From the NCBI RefSeq assembly GCF_000174755.1, contig NZ_ACLQ01000019.1, forward strand, positions 186,001 through 250,000: DNA of 64,000 nucleotides. The letters are read 5' to 3'. This DNA is from Capnocytophaga gingivalis ATCC 33624. Its GTDB lineage: Bacteria; Bacteroidota; Bacteroidia; Flavobacteriales; Flavobacteriaceae. The notes beneath the pieces are model-generated. The model saw only the letters and a program-made list of their open reading frames with translations. It ran no database searches and was not told the DNA's origin. Below are positions 53,343 through 62,445 of the stretch, piece by piece. Within the stretch, counting starts at the first letter, position 1; every line of letters begins with the position of its first letter. A program made the position numbers and the translations under genes.

Positions 53343-54206
53343 ATGAAAAAATATACATCAGGCTACCGGTTTTGGACAAGAGGGCAAAAGCGAGGCATTT
53401 TAGGCTTAGTTCTCTGTTGTACACTATTGCAAGTAGCTTATTTTGTAATAAATATACCTACACATACCACAGCTTTTTCTCAAGCACAGCTCTTGAGCTT
53501 TCAAGAGCGGATAGATAGCCTAAAATCCCAAGAACAAGCCCAAAAATATACTTTAAGCCCCTTTAACCCCAACTTTATCTCTGACTACAAAGCCTATCTC
53601 TTAGGGCTTTCCAAAGAAGAACATGCTCGGCTACAAGCCTTTAGAGAAGGAGGAAAGTATGTTAACTCCGCGAAAGAGTTCCAAAAGGTTACCAAAGTAT
53701 CCGACTCCCTTTTGACTGTCATAGCCCCTCTGTTCAAATTTCCCGACTGGGTAAATCGAAAAAAAATGAACGATTCCTATCAAAGCAAATCCCCCGAAAA
53801 AATCATCAAGAAAGATCTCAATACTGCTACCGCCGAAGACCTATTGCCCATACGAGGAATTGGAGAAAAACTCTCTGAACGTATCATAAAGTACCGGGAG
53901 CGCTTAGGAGGTTTCTCTCATAAGAAACAATTGAACGAGGTATATGGTCTTTCTGAGGAAGTCATCAAAGAAGTATGGAAATACTTTGACCTACTCACTC
54001 TTGCACAGATTACCAAACTTGATCTGAACCAAGCCTCCAAAAGAGAATTGGCTAAGATACCCTACTTAGGTTATAAAGAAGCTGAAGCCCTCTTGATCTT
54101 CCGCTCAGAAAAAGGAAACATACAATCATTGGAGGAATTGCAAGCTTTAGGATACTCCCCTGAAAAGATAGAACAACTTAGCTGGTACCTAAAAGTGGAG
54201 AAATAA
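53343..54206 (+). CDS. ComEA-like helix-hairpin-helix protein
   Basis: The start at 53343 gives 288 residues: a short basic N-terminus, a membrane helix (about 20-38), and then helix-hairpin-helix repeats (NTATAEDLLPIRGIGEKLSE and NQASKRELAKIPYLGYKEAE, with a Leu-rich ELQALGYSPEKI). This is the ComEA family pattern, which binds DNA non-specifically and acts in competence in other bacteria; no other competence gene is visible here. It is divergent from prmA. Confidence 0.86.
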   Translation: MKKYTSGYRFWTRGQKRGILGLVLCCTLLQVAYFVINIPTHTTAFSQAQLLSFQERIDSLKSQEQAQKYTLSPFNPNFISDYKAYLLGLSKEEHARLQAFREGGKYVNSAKEFQKVTKVSDSLLTVIAPLFKFPDWVNRKKMNDSYQSKSPEKIIKKDLNTATAEDLLPIRGIGEKLSERIIKYRERLGGFSHKKQLNEVYGLSEEVIKEVWKYFDLLTLAQITKLDLNQASKRELAKIPYLGYKEAEALLIFRSEKGNIQSLEELQALGYSPEKIEQLSWYLKVEK

Positions 54207-54215
54207 GGGCTTTTC

Positions 54216-54247
54216 TTTGGTTAATTGCATAATATATTGTACTTTTG
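54216..54247 (+). promoter_or_regulatory. Promoter of the mannose-1-phosphate guanylyltransferase gene
   Basis: TTTG at 54216-54219, 20 bases, TACTTTTG at 54240-54247. It overlaps the in-frame start at 54245, which is therefore not used; the ATG at 54275 is. Confidence 0.75.
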
Positions 54248-54274
54248 CACTTTATTTTCACAAAAAACTCACCT

Positions 54275-55354
54275 ATGAATAAGAACCATTATGCCATCAT
54301 CATGGCAGGGGGTATTGGCTCTCGTTTTTGGCCTGTAAGTACTTGGGCTTTCCCTAAGCAATTTCACGACATGTTGGGTACAGGACAAACCCTTTTGCAG
54401 CGTACTTACCAGCGATTGGCCAATTTTATCCCTAAGGAAAATATTCTTATTTCCACCAATGAGATTTATAAAAACTTGGTCAAGACACAACTCTCAGGTA
54501 TCTCGGATGAGAACTTAGTCTTGGAGCCCTCCATGCGCAATACAGCACCCTGTATCCTCTATGCTACTATGAAAATCCAGAAACGCAATCCCAATGCGGT
54601 TTTCATTGTAGCTCCTTCAGACCATTGGATAGAACAAGAAGAAGAATTTCAAGAGAATGTAAAAGATTGTTTTGCTCTATGTGAAAAACAGGATATCCTG
54701 ATGACCTTAGGCATCAAGCCTACTTTCCCTAATACCGGTTATGGCTATATACAGTACGACAAAACAGATCCACAGCAAAGCAAAAAGGTACTCCAATTCA
54801 CCGAAAAGCCTGACTATGAGCGAGCAAAACAATTTCTTTCCGAAGGGAATTACCTCTGGAACGCAGGTATCTTTATTTGGCACACCCAGAGTGTATTAAA
54901 AGCCTTTGAGAAATACCAACCTCAGATGTTTGCGCTCTTCCAAGCAGGAGAAGCCACTTACAACACCTCTGAAGAATGGGAGTTTATCAAGAATAATTAT
55001 GGAAAAGCAGAAAACACATCGGTGGACTATGCTATTATGGAACCCTCGGACAATATCTATGTATATCCAGTAGGGTTCGACTGGAATGACTTGGGTACTT
55101 GGGGTTCTCTTCATGAGAAATTGGCTAAAGATTCCAATAACAACGCTGTAGTTAATGCCCTGACCCTATTCAAAAACGCTTCTGACAATATCATTCGTAC
55201 CGATACCAACAAGGTAGTGATTGTAGATGGAATAGAGCACTATATCATAGTGGATACAGCTTCGGTACTGATGATCTACCCTAAAGAAAAAGAACAAAGT
55301 ATCAAGGAACTCTTAGGAGAAGTCAAAGAGAAATTCGGCAGCAATCTCTCCTGA
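54275..55354 (+). CDS. manC: Mannose-1-phosphate guanylyltransferase
   Basis: The enzyme makes GDP-mannose from mannose-1-phosphate and GTP. The 359-residue protein begins NKNHYAIIMAGGIGSRFWPV with the nucleotidyltransferase signature, then VAPSDHWI, TGYGYIQYDK, FTEKPDYERA, NAGIFIWHTQSVL and DWNDLGTWGSL. There is no isomerase domain, so it is the single-function form. It converges with the glycosyltransferase gene (4 bases between stops). Confidence 0.93.
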   Translation: MNKNHYAIIMAGGIGSRFWPVSTWAFPKQFHDMLGTGQTLLQRTYQRLANFIPKENILISTNEIYKNLVKTQLSGISDENLVLEPSMRNTAPCILYATMKIQKRNPNAVFIVAPSDHWIEQEEEFQENVKDCFALCEKQDILMTLGIKPTFPNTGYGYIQYDKTDPQQSKKVLQFTEKPDYERAKQFLSEGNYLWNAGIFIWHTQSVLKAFEKYQPQMFALFQAGEATYNTSEEWEFIKNNYGKAENTSVDYAIMEPSDNIYVYPVGFDWNDLGTWGSLHEKLAKDSNNNAVVNALTLFKNASDNIIRTDTNKVVIVDGIEHYIIVDTASVLMIYPKEKEQSIKELLGEVKEKFGSNLS

Positions 55355-55358
55355 TGGC

Positions 55359-56474
55359 TTAAGAAATCATTTTTTGATATACCTTCAACAGATTTTCACA
55401 GACCTTCTCGTCTGTGAATTTTTGTACATAGCTGTAGCCTACTTCCCTCATCTGTTGTATACGCTCAGGGGAAGCAAGGAGTTGTTCTATGGCTTGTCGA
55501 ATCTCCTGTGCGGTATTCTCTGTAGGATTCACATATATACTCCCCTTACCGCCAGCCTCCTCAAAGCAACTTCCCTGAGAGGTAATCACTGGAGTTCTGG
55601 AGAAAAGCGCTTCTATGATAGGGATACCAAATCCCTCAAATACAGAAGGGTAGCAGAAGATAGTTGCCTCTTGGTATATCATAGCCAGTTCCTGCATAGA
55701 AACTCCAGAAAGCACTCTTATCTGTGATTCCATATTATTCTCCTGACAATAGGTTGCTATTTTTTCATAATAAGCAGTCTTCTTCCCTACCATAACCAAC
55801 GGTAGGTCTATCCCTTTGAGCGCTTTTACAATCTCCAAAGCATTCTTTCGCTCCTCTATAGCTCCTACATTGAGTACAAATCGGTCAGGAAGTGCATACT
55901 TTTCTCGTATTTTAGTTTTCTCTTCCTCTGTATAAGTTTGCTTAAAAGCGGCATGGCATCCCTGATATACCACCGATATTTTATTGGGATCTATATGGAA
56001 ATAATCCACTATATCCCGCTTAGTCTGTTCACTAATGGCAATAATATGCTGCGATTTCTGGGCAGCATAGCGGAACTTAAGAGTATGTATTTTCCTATCA
56101 AAAGCACTATACCATTGGGGAAAACGCAAGAAAATAAGGTCGTGTATGGTAACCACTGTAGGTACCTGCTTGTATATACCTATAGGAATCTCTCCCGAAA
56201 GTCCATGATAGATATCAAGGCGCTCCTTCCGAGCAAGAGTTGTGATATGAAAAAGACGCCAAAGACTCTTGAACCGTTTCCAGAAGAAACCCTTAGGAGT
56301 AATCTCAGTAGTCTTAGGAGTGAGTTTCACCCCTAAGAATTTCCTTTTCAAAGGATTAAAGAGCACCAATTCTGTATCAGTTCTCTCTTGTAAGATACGG
56401 ATCAGGTCACGGCTATAGTTTCCCAAGCCACGAAAATTATGAAAAGCCCGCTTAGCATCGAATCCTATTCTCAT
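55359..56474 (-). CDS. Glycosyltransferase, GT4 type
   Basis: The 371-residue protein starts RIGFDAKRAFHNFRGLGNYS, a GT4 N-terminal nucleotide-sugar fold start, with YHGLSGEIPIG, FVLNVGAIEERKNALEIV, and the EX7E motif in EGFGIPIIEAL. The likely donor is a nucleotide sugar such as GDP-mannose, given the convergent manC gene, but the substrate is unknown. Its ATG overlaps the uvrA stop by four bases, so it is coupled to uvrA. Confidence 0.9.
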   Translation of the reverse strand: MRIGFDAKRAFHNFRGLGNYSRDLIRILQERTDTELVLFNPLKRKFLGVKLTPKTTEITPKGFFWKRFKSLWRLFHITTLARKERLDIYHGLSGEIPIGIYKQVPTVVTIHDLIFLRFPQWYSAFDRKIHTLKFRYAAQKSQHIIAISEQTKRDIVDYFHIDPNKISVVYQGCHAAFKQTYTEEEKTKIREKYALPDRFVLNVGAIEERKNALEIVKALKGIDLPLVMVGKKTAYYEKIATYCQENNMESQIRVLSGVSMQELAMIYQEATIFCYPSVFEGFGIPIIEALFSRTPVITSQGSCFEEAGGKGSIYVNPTENTAQEIRQAIEQLLASPERIQQMREVGYSYVQKFTDEKVCENLLKVYQKMIS

Positions 56475-59311
56475 TTCTTTGTTTTTAAAACCTCTTTCAA
56501 GAACTTAGCTGTATAGCTCTTTTTATTCTTGGCCACTTCCTCTGGTGTCCCGATAGCTACTACCTTTCCGCCACCCTTTCCGCCTTCGGGGCCTATATCG
56601 ATAAGATAATCCATCATCTTGATTACATCCAAGTTGTGCTCTATGATAAGTACAGTATTGCCCTTTTCAGTGAGTTTGCTAAGCACCTCCATCAGAATCT
56701 TTATATCCTCAAAGTGCAGTCCTGTCGTAGGCTCGTCCAAAATATAGAAGGTATTGCCTGTATCACGCTTAGAAAGTTCAGTAGCTAGCTTGATACGCTG
56801 CGCCTCTCCTCCCGAAAGAGTTGTAGAGGGCTGTCCTAAGGTAATGTATCCCAATCCCACCTCCTGTATGGTCTTGAGCTTTCGGTAGATTTTCGGGATG
56901 GGTTCAAAAAAATCTACAGCCTCATCTATAGTCATAGCCAATACATCGGCTATAGATTTTCCTTTGTAGCGAATCTCAAGAGTTTCTCGGTTAAATCGCT
57001 TACCATGACAAGTCTCACACTCCACCAACACATCGGGGAGAAAATTCATTTCGATGACCTTCATTCCTCCTCCTTCGCAGGTCTCACAGCGTCCCCCCTT
57101 GACATTGAAGCTAAAGCGCCCTGGTTTGTAGCCTCGAATCATTGCCTCAGGGGTATGAGTAAAGAGATCTCGTATCTCGCCAAAAACTCCTGTATAAGTA
57201 GCAGGATTCGAGCGCGGAATACGCCCTATAGGAGACTGATCTATATCAATCACCTTATCAATATGTTCCAGTCCAAAAATCTGCTTATAGGGCATGGGCT
57301 TCTTGAGCGCATGATAGAAATGTGCGTTGAGAATCGGGTAGAGAGTTTCATTAATCAAGGTAGACTTCCCCGAACCTGATACCCCTGTAACTCCAATCAT
57401 TATTCCTAAAGGAAACTTTACCGATACATCTTTAAGATTATTCCCTGTACACCCTATGAGTTCTATAAAGTGTCCATTGCCCTTGCGTCGTTGTTTGGGT
57501 ACCTCTATTTCCCGTTCTCCATTGAGATAAGAGGCTGTCAAGGTATGTGCTTTGAGCATTTCTTTGGGAGTCCCTGCAAAGATTACTTCTCCCCCACCCT
57601 TGCCTGCTTTGGGGCCAATATCAATCACATAATCAGCATGGAGCATCATATCGGCATCATGCTCTACCACCACTACAGAATTTCCTATATCTCGAAGTGA
57701 TTTCAAGGAATTAATCAATCGTTCATTATCACGCTGATGCAATCCTATACTGGGTTCATCCAAGGTGTAGAGTACATTGGTAAGCTTTGAACCGATCTGG
57801 GTAGCCAAGCGGATACGTTGTGCTTCTCCCCCTGAGAGGGTCTTAGAACTTCTTCCTAAGGAAAGATAGTCCAAGCCTACATCCAAGAGAAAATGTAAAC
57901 GTTCATTGATTTCCTTAAGAATCTCATGAGCGATCTTCTCCTGCCTGTCAGAGAGTTTTTCAGGCAAGGTATCGAACCATTGCACAAGCTCCCCTATATC
58001 CATAGCCGAAAGCTGAGCTATATTCTTATCAGCTATACGAAAATACAAGGCTTCCTTCCTTAGGCGAGAACCCTCACATTCAGGGCAAGGCTTTTCTTCC
58101 ATAAAATCCTTCGCCCAGCGCTGCATGGAGGAACTGCTTTCGGAATCTTGGTATTGTTGTTCTATAAAATTGACAATTCCTTCAAAATCAATAGAGAAAT
58201 CACGGGTTACCCCCATTGTTTCAGACTTTTCAGAGAATTTTTCTTTCCCTCCAAAGAGAATCATATCTATAGCCTCCTTAGGGAGTTTTTCTACAGGATC
58301 AGAGAGCTTATGACCGAACTTTCGCAGTATCGTCTCCAATTGTTGGAATATCCAAGTCTTCTTCTCTGCCCCAATAGCTATAATTGCCCCTTGCTTGATG
58401 GAGAGTGACATATCAGGAATCAGCTTGCTTAGAGTTACCTCCTGTACTGTCCCCAATCCATTGCAGTGAGGGCACATTCCTTTAGGGGAGTTGAAAGAAA
58501 AAGTATTGGGCTCCGGCAGTGGATAGGAAATTCCAGTAGTGGGGCACATTAGGTTACGGCTAAAATAGCGAGGAGTATCCTTTTTTTCAGTAAGAACCAT
58601 CAGAATGCCGTTGCCATGGCGCATGGCCGTCTGTATACTCTCGCTCAAGCGGCGATGGGTGGTGTCATTATCCTTTATCTCCAAGCGGTCAATGACCACC
58701 TCAATATCATGGGTTTTGTAGCGATCGAGCTTCATACCATACTCTATCTCACGGATCTGACCATCTACACGTACTTTGAGAAACCCCTGCTTGGCGATTT
58801 GCTCAAAGAGCTCGCGATAATGTCCCTTACGAGACTGTACTACAGGTGCTAAGATATGGATTGTTTTGTCCCGATAATCCTCTAATATCAGCTGTTGTAT
58901 CTGACCATCGGTATAGCTGACCATCTTCTCGCCTGTGCGATAACTATATGCATCGGATGCACGTGCATAGAGCAAGCGCAGAAAGTCATAGATTTCGGTA
59001 ATAGTACCGACGGTAGAGCGGGGCGACTTAGAAGTAGTCTTTTGCTCAATAGCTATCACAGGAGAAAGTCCGTCAATCTTATCCACATCGGGACGCTCTA
59101 ATCCACCTAAGAACTGACGTGCATAAGCAGAAAAAGTCTCAATATAGCGGCGCTGTCCCTCAGCATAGATGGTATCAAAAACCAAAGAAGACTTTCCACT
59201 TCCTGATAAGCCTGTAACCACAACCAATTGATATCGAGGTATTTGCACATCTATATCCTTTAAGTTGTGAACTCTGGCTCCTTGTACTATAATATTTTTA
59301 TCCTTTTTCAT
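56471..59311 (-). CDS. uvrA: Excinuclease ABC subunit UvrA
   Basis: UvrA recognises DNA damage with UvrB in nucleotide excision repair. The 946-residue protein has two ABC modules with Walker A GLSGSGKSS and GVSGSGKST, two LSGGEAQRI signatures, and zinc motifs (CPECEGSR; CETCEGGG; CETCHGKR). Length is typical. A minus-strand -7 box lies in the inverted repeat upstream (59394-59401). Confidence 0.97.
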   Translation of the reverse strand: MKKDKNIIVQGARVHNLKDIDVQIPRYQLVVVTGLSGSGKSSLVFDTIYAEGQRRYIETFSAYARQFLGGLERPDVDKIDGLSPVIAIEQKTTSKSPRSTVGTITEIYDFLRLLYARASDAYSYRTGEKMVSYTDGQIQQLILEDYRDKTIHILAPVVQSRKGHYRELFEQIAKQGFLKVRVDGQIREIEYGMKLDRYKTHDIEVVIDRLEIKDNDTTHRRLSESIQTAMRHGNGILMVLTEKKDTPRYFSRNLMCPTTGISYPLPEPNTFSFNSPKGMCPHCNGLGTVQEVTLSKLIPDMSLSIKQGAIIAIGAEKKTWIFQQLETILRKFGHKLSDPVEKLPKEAIDMILFGGKEKFSEKSETMGVTRDFSIDFEGIVNFIEQQYQDSESSSSMQRWAKDFMEEKPCPECEGSRLRKEALYFRIADKNIAQLSAMDIGELVQWFDTLPEKLSDRQEKIAHEILKEINERLHFLLDVGLDYLSLGRSSKTLSGGEAQRIRLATQIGSKLTNVLYTLDEPSIGLHQRDNERLINSLKSLRDIGNSVVVVEHDADMMLHADYVIDIGPKAGKGGGEVIFAGTPKEMLKAHTLTASYLNGEREIEVPKQRRKGNGHFIELIGCTGNNLKDVSVKFPLGIMIGVTGVSGSGKSTLINETLYPILNAHFYHALKKPMPYKQIFGLEHIDKVIDIDQSPIGRIPRSNPATYTGVFGEIRDLFTHTPEAMIRGYKPGRFSFNVKGGRCETCEGGGMKVIEMNFLPDVLVECETCHGKRFNRETLEIRYKGKSIADVLAMTIDEAVDFFEPIPKIYRKLKTIQEVGLGYITLGQPSTTLSGGEAQRIKLATELSKRDTGNTFYILDEPTTGLHFEDIKILMEVLSKLTEKGNTVLIIEHNLDVIKMMDYLIDIGPEGGKGGGKVVAIGTPEEVAKNKKSYTAKFLKEVLKTKK

Positions 59312-59346
59312 TCTATTATAAATAGCGGATTATGTTATGCGAAAAG

Positions 59347-59406
59347 CTACTTATCTTTGCCCTACATGCCTTATGTACATGCTCCGCTGGGGACAAAGAT
59401 AAGTAG
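59347..59406. repeat. Inverted repeat with a -7 box in each arm
   Basis: CTACTTATCTTTG at 59347-59359 and its reverse complement at 59394-59406 are a perfect 13-bp pair; flanking AAAA and TTTT extend the pairing with one bulged base. Both arms read TATCTTTG outward, one on each strand. The loop contains TACAT/ATGTA. Confidence 0.8.
59394..59401 (-). promoter_or_regulatory. -7 box for uvrA
   Basis: The minus strand reads TATCTTTG, 82 bases before the uvrA ATG. The usual -33 TTTG is not seen at 19-20 bases. Confidence 0.5.
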
Positions 59407-59433
59407 TTTTGTTATATACACGAAGAAAAACTT

Positions 59434-60114
59434 CTAACTAAGAAACTTAGGTAGCTCCCAATGATATTTTAGAGAAAGCATACGTACAGCAATCACCACA
59501 CAAATGGTAATAAAAACGACCCATGAGTGATACTCAGCCATAACCCCATTGAGCAAGAAATACACCGTACCTCCTGCTACACAAGCTGTTGCATAGATTT
59601 CTTTTTGGAAAATAGCAGGCATCCTATTGGCCAAGACATCGCGAATCACCCCTCCGAAACTTCCAGTCATAGTTCCCAGAACAATCGCAATGGTAGGTGA
59701 AAGGTCAAATCGAAGTGCCTTTTCTAAGCCAATAATGGTGAATACTCCCAACCCAATAGCATCAAAAAGTAATAGCCAGTAGTTCCAGTGTGCGGCAAAC
59801 TTGTTTTTAAAAAACAAGGTAAAGACGACACTCACACCAATCATAAAGATATACATGAGATTCTTCATCCAGAAGACAGGAATACTTCCAATCATAATAT
59901 CGCGAAGGGTTCCCCCACCGACTCCTGTGACGAAAGCCAAGATGAACATCCCGAAAATGTCCATACGACGCTCTAATCCGAGCAACACCCCAGAAATCCC
60001 AAAAACAAAAGTCCCTATAAGATCCCATAGATAAATAGGGTCAGAGGCAATTAACCTCATTTCCTGGCTTAGGGAAGCAAACCCATCGCTCAGACTTGAA
60101 ATCACTTCATTCAT
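59434..60114 (-). CDS. TRIC/UPF0126 family membrane protein (YicG-like)
   Basis: The 226-residue protein has about seven membrane helices in two repeated UPF0126 units, each with a GxxxGxxRD-type turn: GVGGGTLRDI and GSFGGVIRDV. This duplication is the TRIC channel signature; a trimeric cation channel role is known for archaeal and eukaryotic relatives and inferred here. It is followed after two bases of the upstream thioredoxin-like gene, so the two are co-transcribed. Confidence 0.88.
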   Translation of the reverse strand: MNEVISSLSDGFASLSQEMRLIASDPIYLWDLIGTFVFGISGVLLGLERRMDIFGMFILAFVTGVGGGTLRDIMIGSIPVFWMKNLMYIFMIGVSVVFTLFFKNKFAAHWNYWLLLFDAIGLGVFTIIGLEKALRFDLSPTIAIVLGTMTGSFGGVIRDVLANRMPAIFQKEIYATACVAGGTVYFLLNGVMAEYHSWVVFITICVVIAVRMLSLKYHWELPKFLS

Positions 60115-60116
60115 TG

Positions 60117-60419
60117 TTATGATTCTATAAAAGATTTTATTGCATTTATCAGGTTAGCACTGGGTTGAAGCGCCTCTATACGCCATACCAGTTCCCCTTT
60201 GTGAAAAATCATATAAGTAGGAATCCCATTAATTTTTAGCTTTTGGGTAAGCTCTTTATTCTTATCAATATCGATCTTAATGACACGTACAGCATCGCCT
60301 AAAGAATCTGCCACCTGCTGAATAGAATCGGTCGCATCCTTAGCCAAATAATGCCATCCCGCATAAAAGACAATAAGCACAGGCTTATTAGTACTGATTA
60401 TATCTCCAAATACAGACAT
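60117..60419 (-). CDS. Thioredoxin-fold protein lacking the CxxC active site
   Basis: The 100-residue protein has the thioredoxin fold outline: KPVLIVFYAGWHYLAKD, then VRVIKIDIDKN, and the cis-proline region INGIPTYMIF. Where thioredoxins have WCGPCK, this protein has WHYLAK, so both redox cysteines are missing and no disulfide chemistry is expected. It may be a structural or binding form. It lies two bases upstream of the TRIC gene. Confidence 0.82.
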   Translation of the reverse strand: MSVFGDIISTNKPVLIVFYAGWHYLAKDATDSIQQVADSLGDAVRVIKIDIDKNKELTQKLKINGIPTYMIFHKGELVWRIEALQPSANLINAIKSFIES

Positions 60420-60490
60420 GTTGATTATAGTTTTTACATTGAACCTAATATTTATAGGTCATTATTTACATACAAATATTTAAAAATCAG

Positions 60491-61051
60491 TTATTTATTA
60501 AAATTTTTCTGTACTACTATACCTATAAAATACAGCAAATATACAAATAGAATATTCCAAAATAAATGAGAATTATTCCATAACCTATTTATCCCTAAAC
60601 AATTTTCCCCTACATAGTCATATTGATAGTAAGTAAAAGGGAAGCCTATATGTATATCATAGACTCTTGCTTGCTTTGGAAAAGGAAAAAAAGACAACAA
60701 AGAAATACTAGAAAATATCAAGATGGGGAAAACAATATTGTAAGATAATCTCAATATTTGCTTGAGTTTTCCTTTTGTCCTTTTATATAGTGCATACATT
60801 CCACAGCTAATTAGCATCGGAAATATAAGATCACATAGTAAAAATAATAAATTATCACTATGAGTATAAATGAAATATTGACAACCATCTCCCATAAAAT
60901 TATATTGGAAAAAGGGAAATGGAAATCCTATCTGAATATTCCAAAAAGGATTTTTATCTATAAAAAGAAAAAAACTTATAAATGAAATAGTAAGGAACAA
61001 TAATATTGTTACAAATACTAATTCACTGGCTTTTGATATTTTTCTGACCAT
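60491..61051 (-). CDS. Membrane protein with an internal duplication
   Basis: I do not recognise the family. The start at 61051 gives 186 residues; the frame is open back to 61093, which would add 14. It has four or five membrane helices and two copies of one motif: IQIGFPFPFFQYNFMGDGCQ and IHIGFPFTYYQYDYVGENCL, each after a hydrophobic helix. The motif suggests an extracytoplasmic loop with a conserved cysteine. No signal peptide beyond the first helix. It sits alone. Confidence 0.6.
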   Translation of the reverse strand: MVRKISKASELVFVTILLFLTISFISFFLFIDKNPFWNIQIGFPFPFFQYNFMGDGCQYFIYTHSDNLLFLLCDLIFPMLISCGMYALYKRTKGKLKQILRLSYNIVFPILIFSSISLLSFFPFPKQARVYDIHIGFPFTYYQYDYVGENCLGINRLWNNSHLFWNILFVYLLYFIGIVVQKNFNK

Positions 61052-61160
61052 AGTTTCATCCTTTACATGATGTCTTAGCACAAACAATAACACCCTTCAT
61101 ACAAAACAATAATCCGTTGCAAATGTATAATTTTTTCTTCAAATAACAAAGAAAAATCTT

Positions 61161-62393
61161 CTATTTCCCTTCGGAAGAAAGAGCTTCTTTCGTTTTCTTT
61201 TTCAGTTCGATAACGGTGATTTCAGGGGGCATACCTACACGACCTGGAAAAGCCAAATAGCCAAAGCCACGATTGACATTGATATACCTATCCTTTTCCT
61301 TATAGACCCCTCCCCAATACTTATAGCGCCATCCGGCAGGGCTCCACTTGATCACTCCTGGAATCTCTATTCCAAACTGCATACCATGGGTATGCCCACT
61401 TAGGGTCAAATGGATGAAATTAGGATCCTTGAGCACCTCATACTGCCAATGAGTGGGATCATGAGAAAGCAATATTTTGAAATCCTTCTTATCTACTTGG
61501 CTTAAGGCTTGCTTTAAATTTCCTTTTTTGATAAATCCCTGTCCCCAGTTTTCCACTCCTACTACTGCTATGCGCTGCTGCCCACGAGAGAGAAACACAG
61601 ATTCATTATTGAGCAAACAAAAGCCTAACTGCTGATGAATCTGCTTGAGTGTCTCTAAGTTTTTAGCTTTTTCATCTGGGGAATCCCACTGTACATAATC
61701 ACCATAGTCGTGATTTCCCAATACGGAATAGACCCCATCCTTGGCATGTAGCTGCTTGAAGTGAGCTATCCATGGACGCATCTCTTCAGCTTTGTTATTG
61801 ACCAAGTCACCTGTGAAAAAAATAACATCTCCCTGTTGAGCATTGATCATATCAATCCCATATTGTACTTTCTCAGCATTGTCAAAGCTTCCTGAATGAA
61901 TATCTGAGATATGTACCACTCGATAACCATCAAAAGCCTGAGGAAGATCATCAAAATATAAGGTATGCTTTACCACCCTATAGTTATACCTTCCCAAAAG
62001 CATCCCATAGATCATCCCCGCAAAAGGAATTGCTGCTACCCCCATCCCTATAAGGCTGACAAAACGTCGGCGTGAGGGGATAACTTTCTCTTTTTTGGTG
62101 CGAAAAGGTGCACAAAACAAGCGTACCAAGGTCTCTCCCAAGAAAAATATACTAATAAGCGTAACAAATAGTAACCATGAGAGGAACAATCCAAAGGAAA
62201 ACTGACGATGTTGATCCCAGACACCAGCAAAGGATTCATTCCAAAAATAAAGGAAATAAAAAAAGAAAAAAGCCGATGCTGTATAATACAAATAAGTAAA
62301 AATCTTATACTTTACTGCCTTACGCACACAGAAAGCCCCTAAAAGCACCATCAGTACGTAGAAAATACATAAATAATTAATGAAATGATGCAT
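61161..62393 (-). CDS. Membrane-anchored metallophosphoesterase (YkuE/calcineurin-like)
   Basis: The 410-residue protein begins with three membrane helices, then a twin-arginine-like stretch, SRRRFVSLIG (107-116), followed by a hydrophobic helix, then a calcineurin-like phosphoesterase domain with HISDIHSGSF (161-170), FTGDLVNN, GNHDYG, LSHDPTHW and SGHTHGMQ. These are the family's metal-binding motifs. An RR motif after membrane segments could mean Tat-dependent insertion, as in YkuE relatives; this is inferred. It stands alone. Confidence 0.88.
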   Translation of the reverse strand: MHHFINYLCIFYVLMVLLGAFCVRKAVKYKIFTYLYYTASAFFFFYFLYFWNESFAGVWDQHRQFSFGLFLSWLLFVTLISIFFLGETLVRLFCAPFRTKKEKVIPSRRRFVSLIGMGVAAIPFAGMIYGMLLGRYNYRVVKHTLYFDDLPQAFDGYRVVHISDIHSGSFDNAEKVQYGIDMINAQQGDVIFFTGDLVNNKAEEMRPWIAHFKQLHAKDGVYSVLGNHDYGDYVQWDSPDEKAKNLETLKQIHQQLGFCLLNNESVFLSRGQQRIAVVGVENWGQGFIKKGNLKQALSQVDKKDFKILLSHDPTHWQYEVLKDPNFIHLTLSGHTHGMQFGIEIPGVIKWSPAGWRYKYWGGVYKEKDRYINVNRGFGYLAFPGRVGMPPEITVIELKKKTKEALSSEGK

Positions 62394-62394
62394 A

Positions 62395-62445
62395 ATAATT
62401 AATGATTAATGACCAATACTTAATGATCAATAACAAATATTGCGA
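62395..62445. repeat. Degenerate TTAATGATTAAT repeats
   Basis: The AT-rich gap between the metallophosphoesterase and the helicase is nearly all TTAATGATTAATGACCAAT-type words, as at 11803-11880. Confidence 0.6.
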
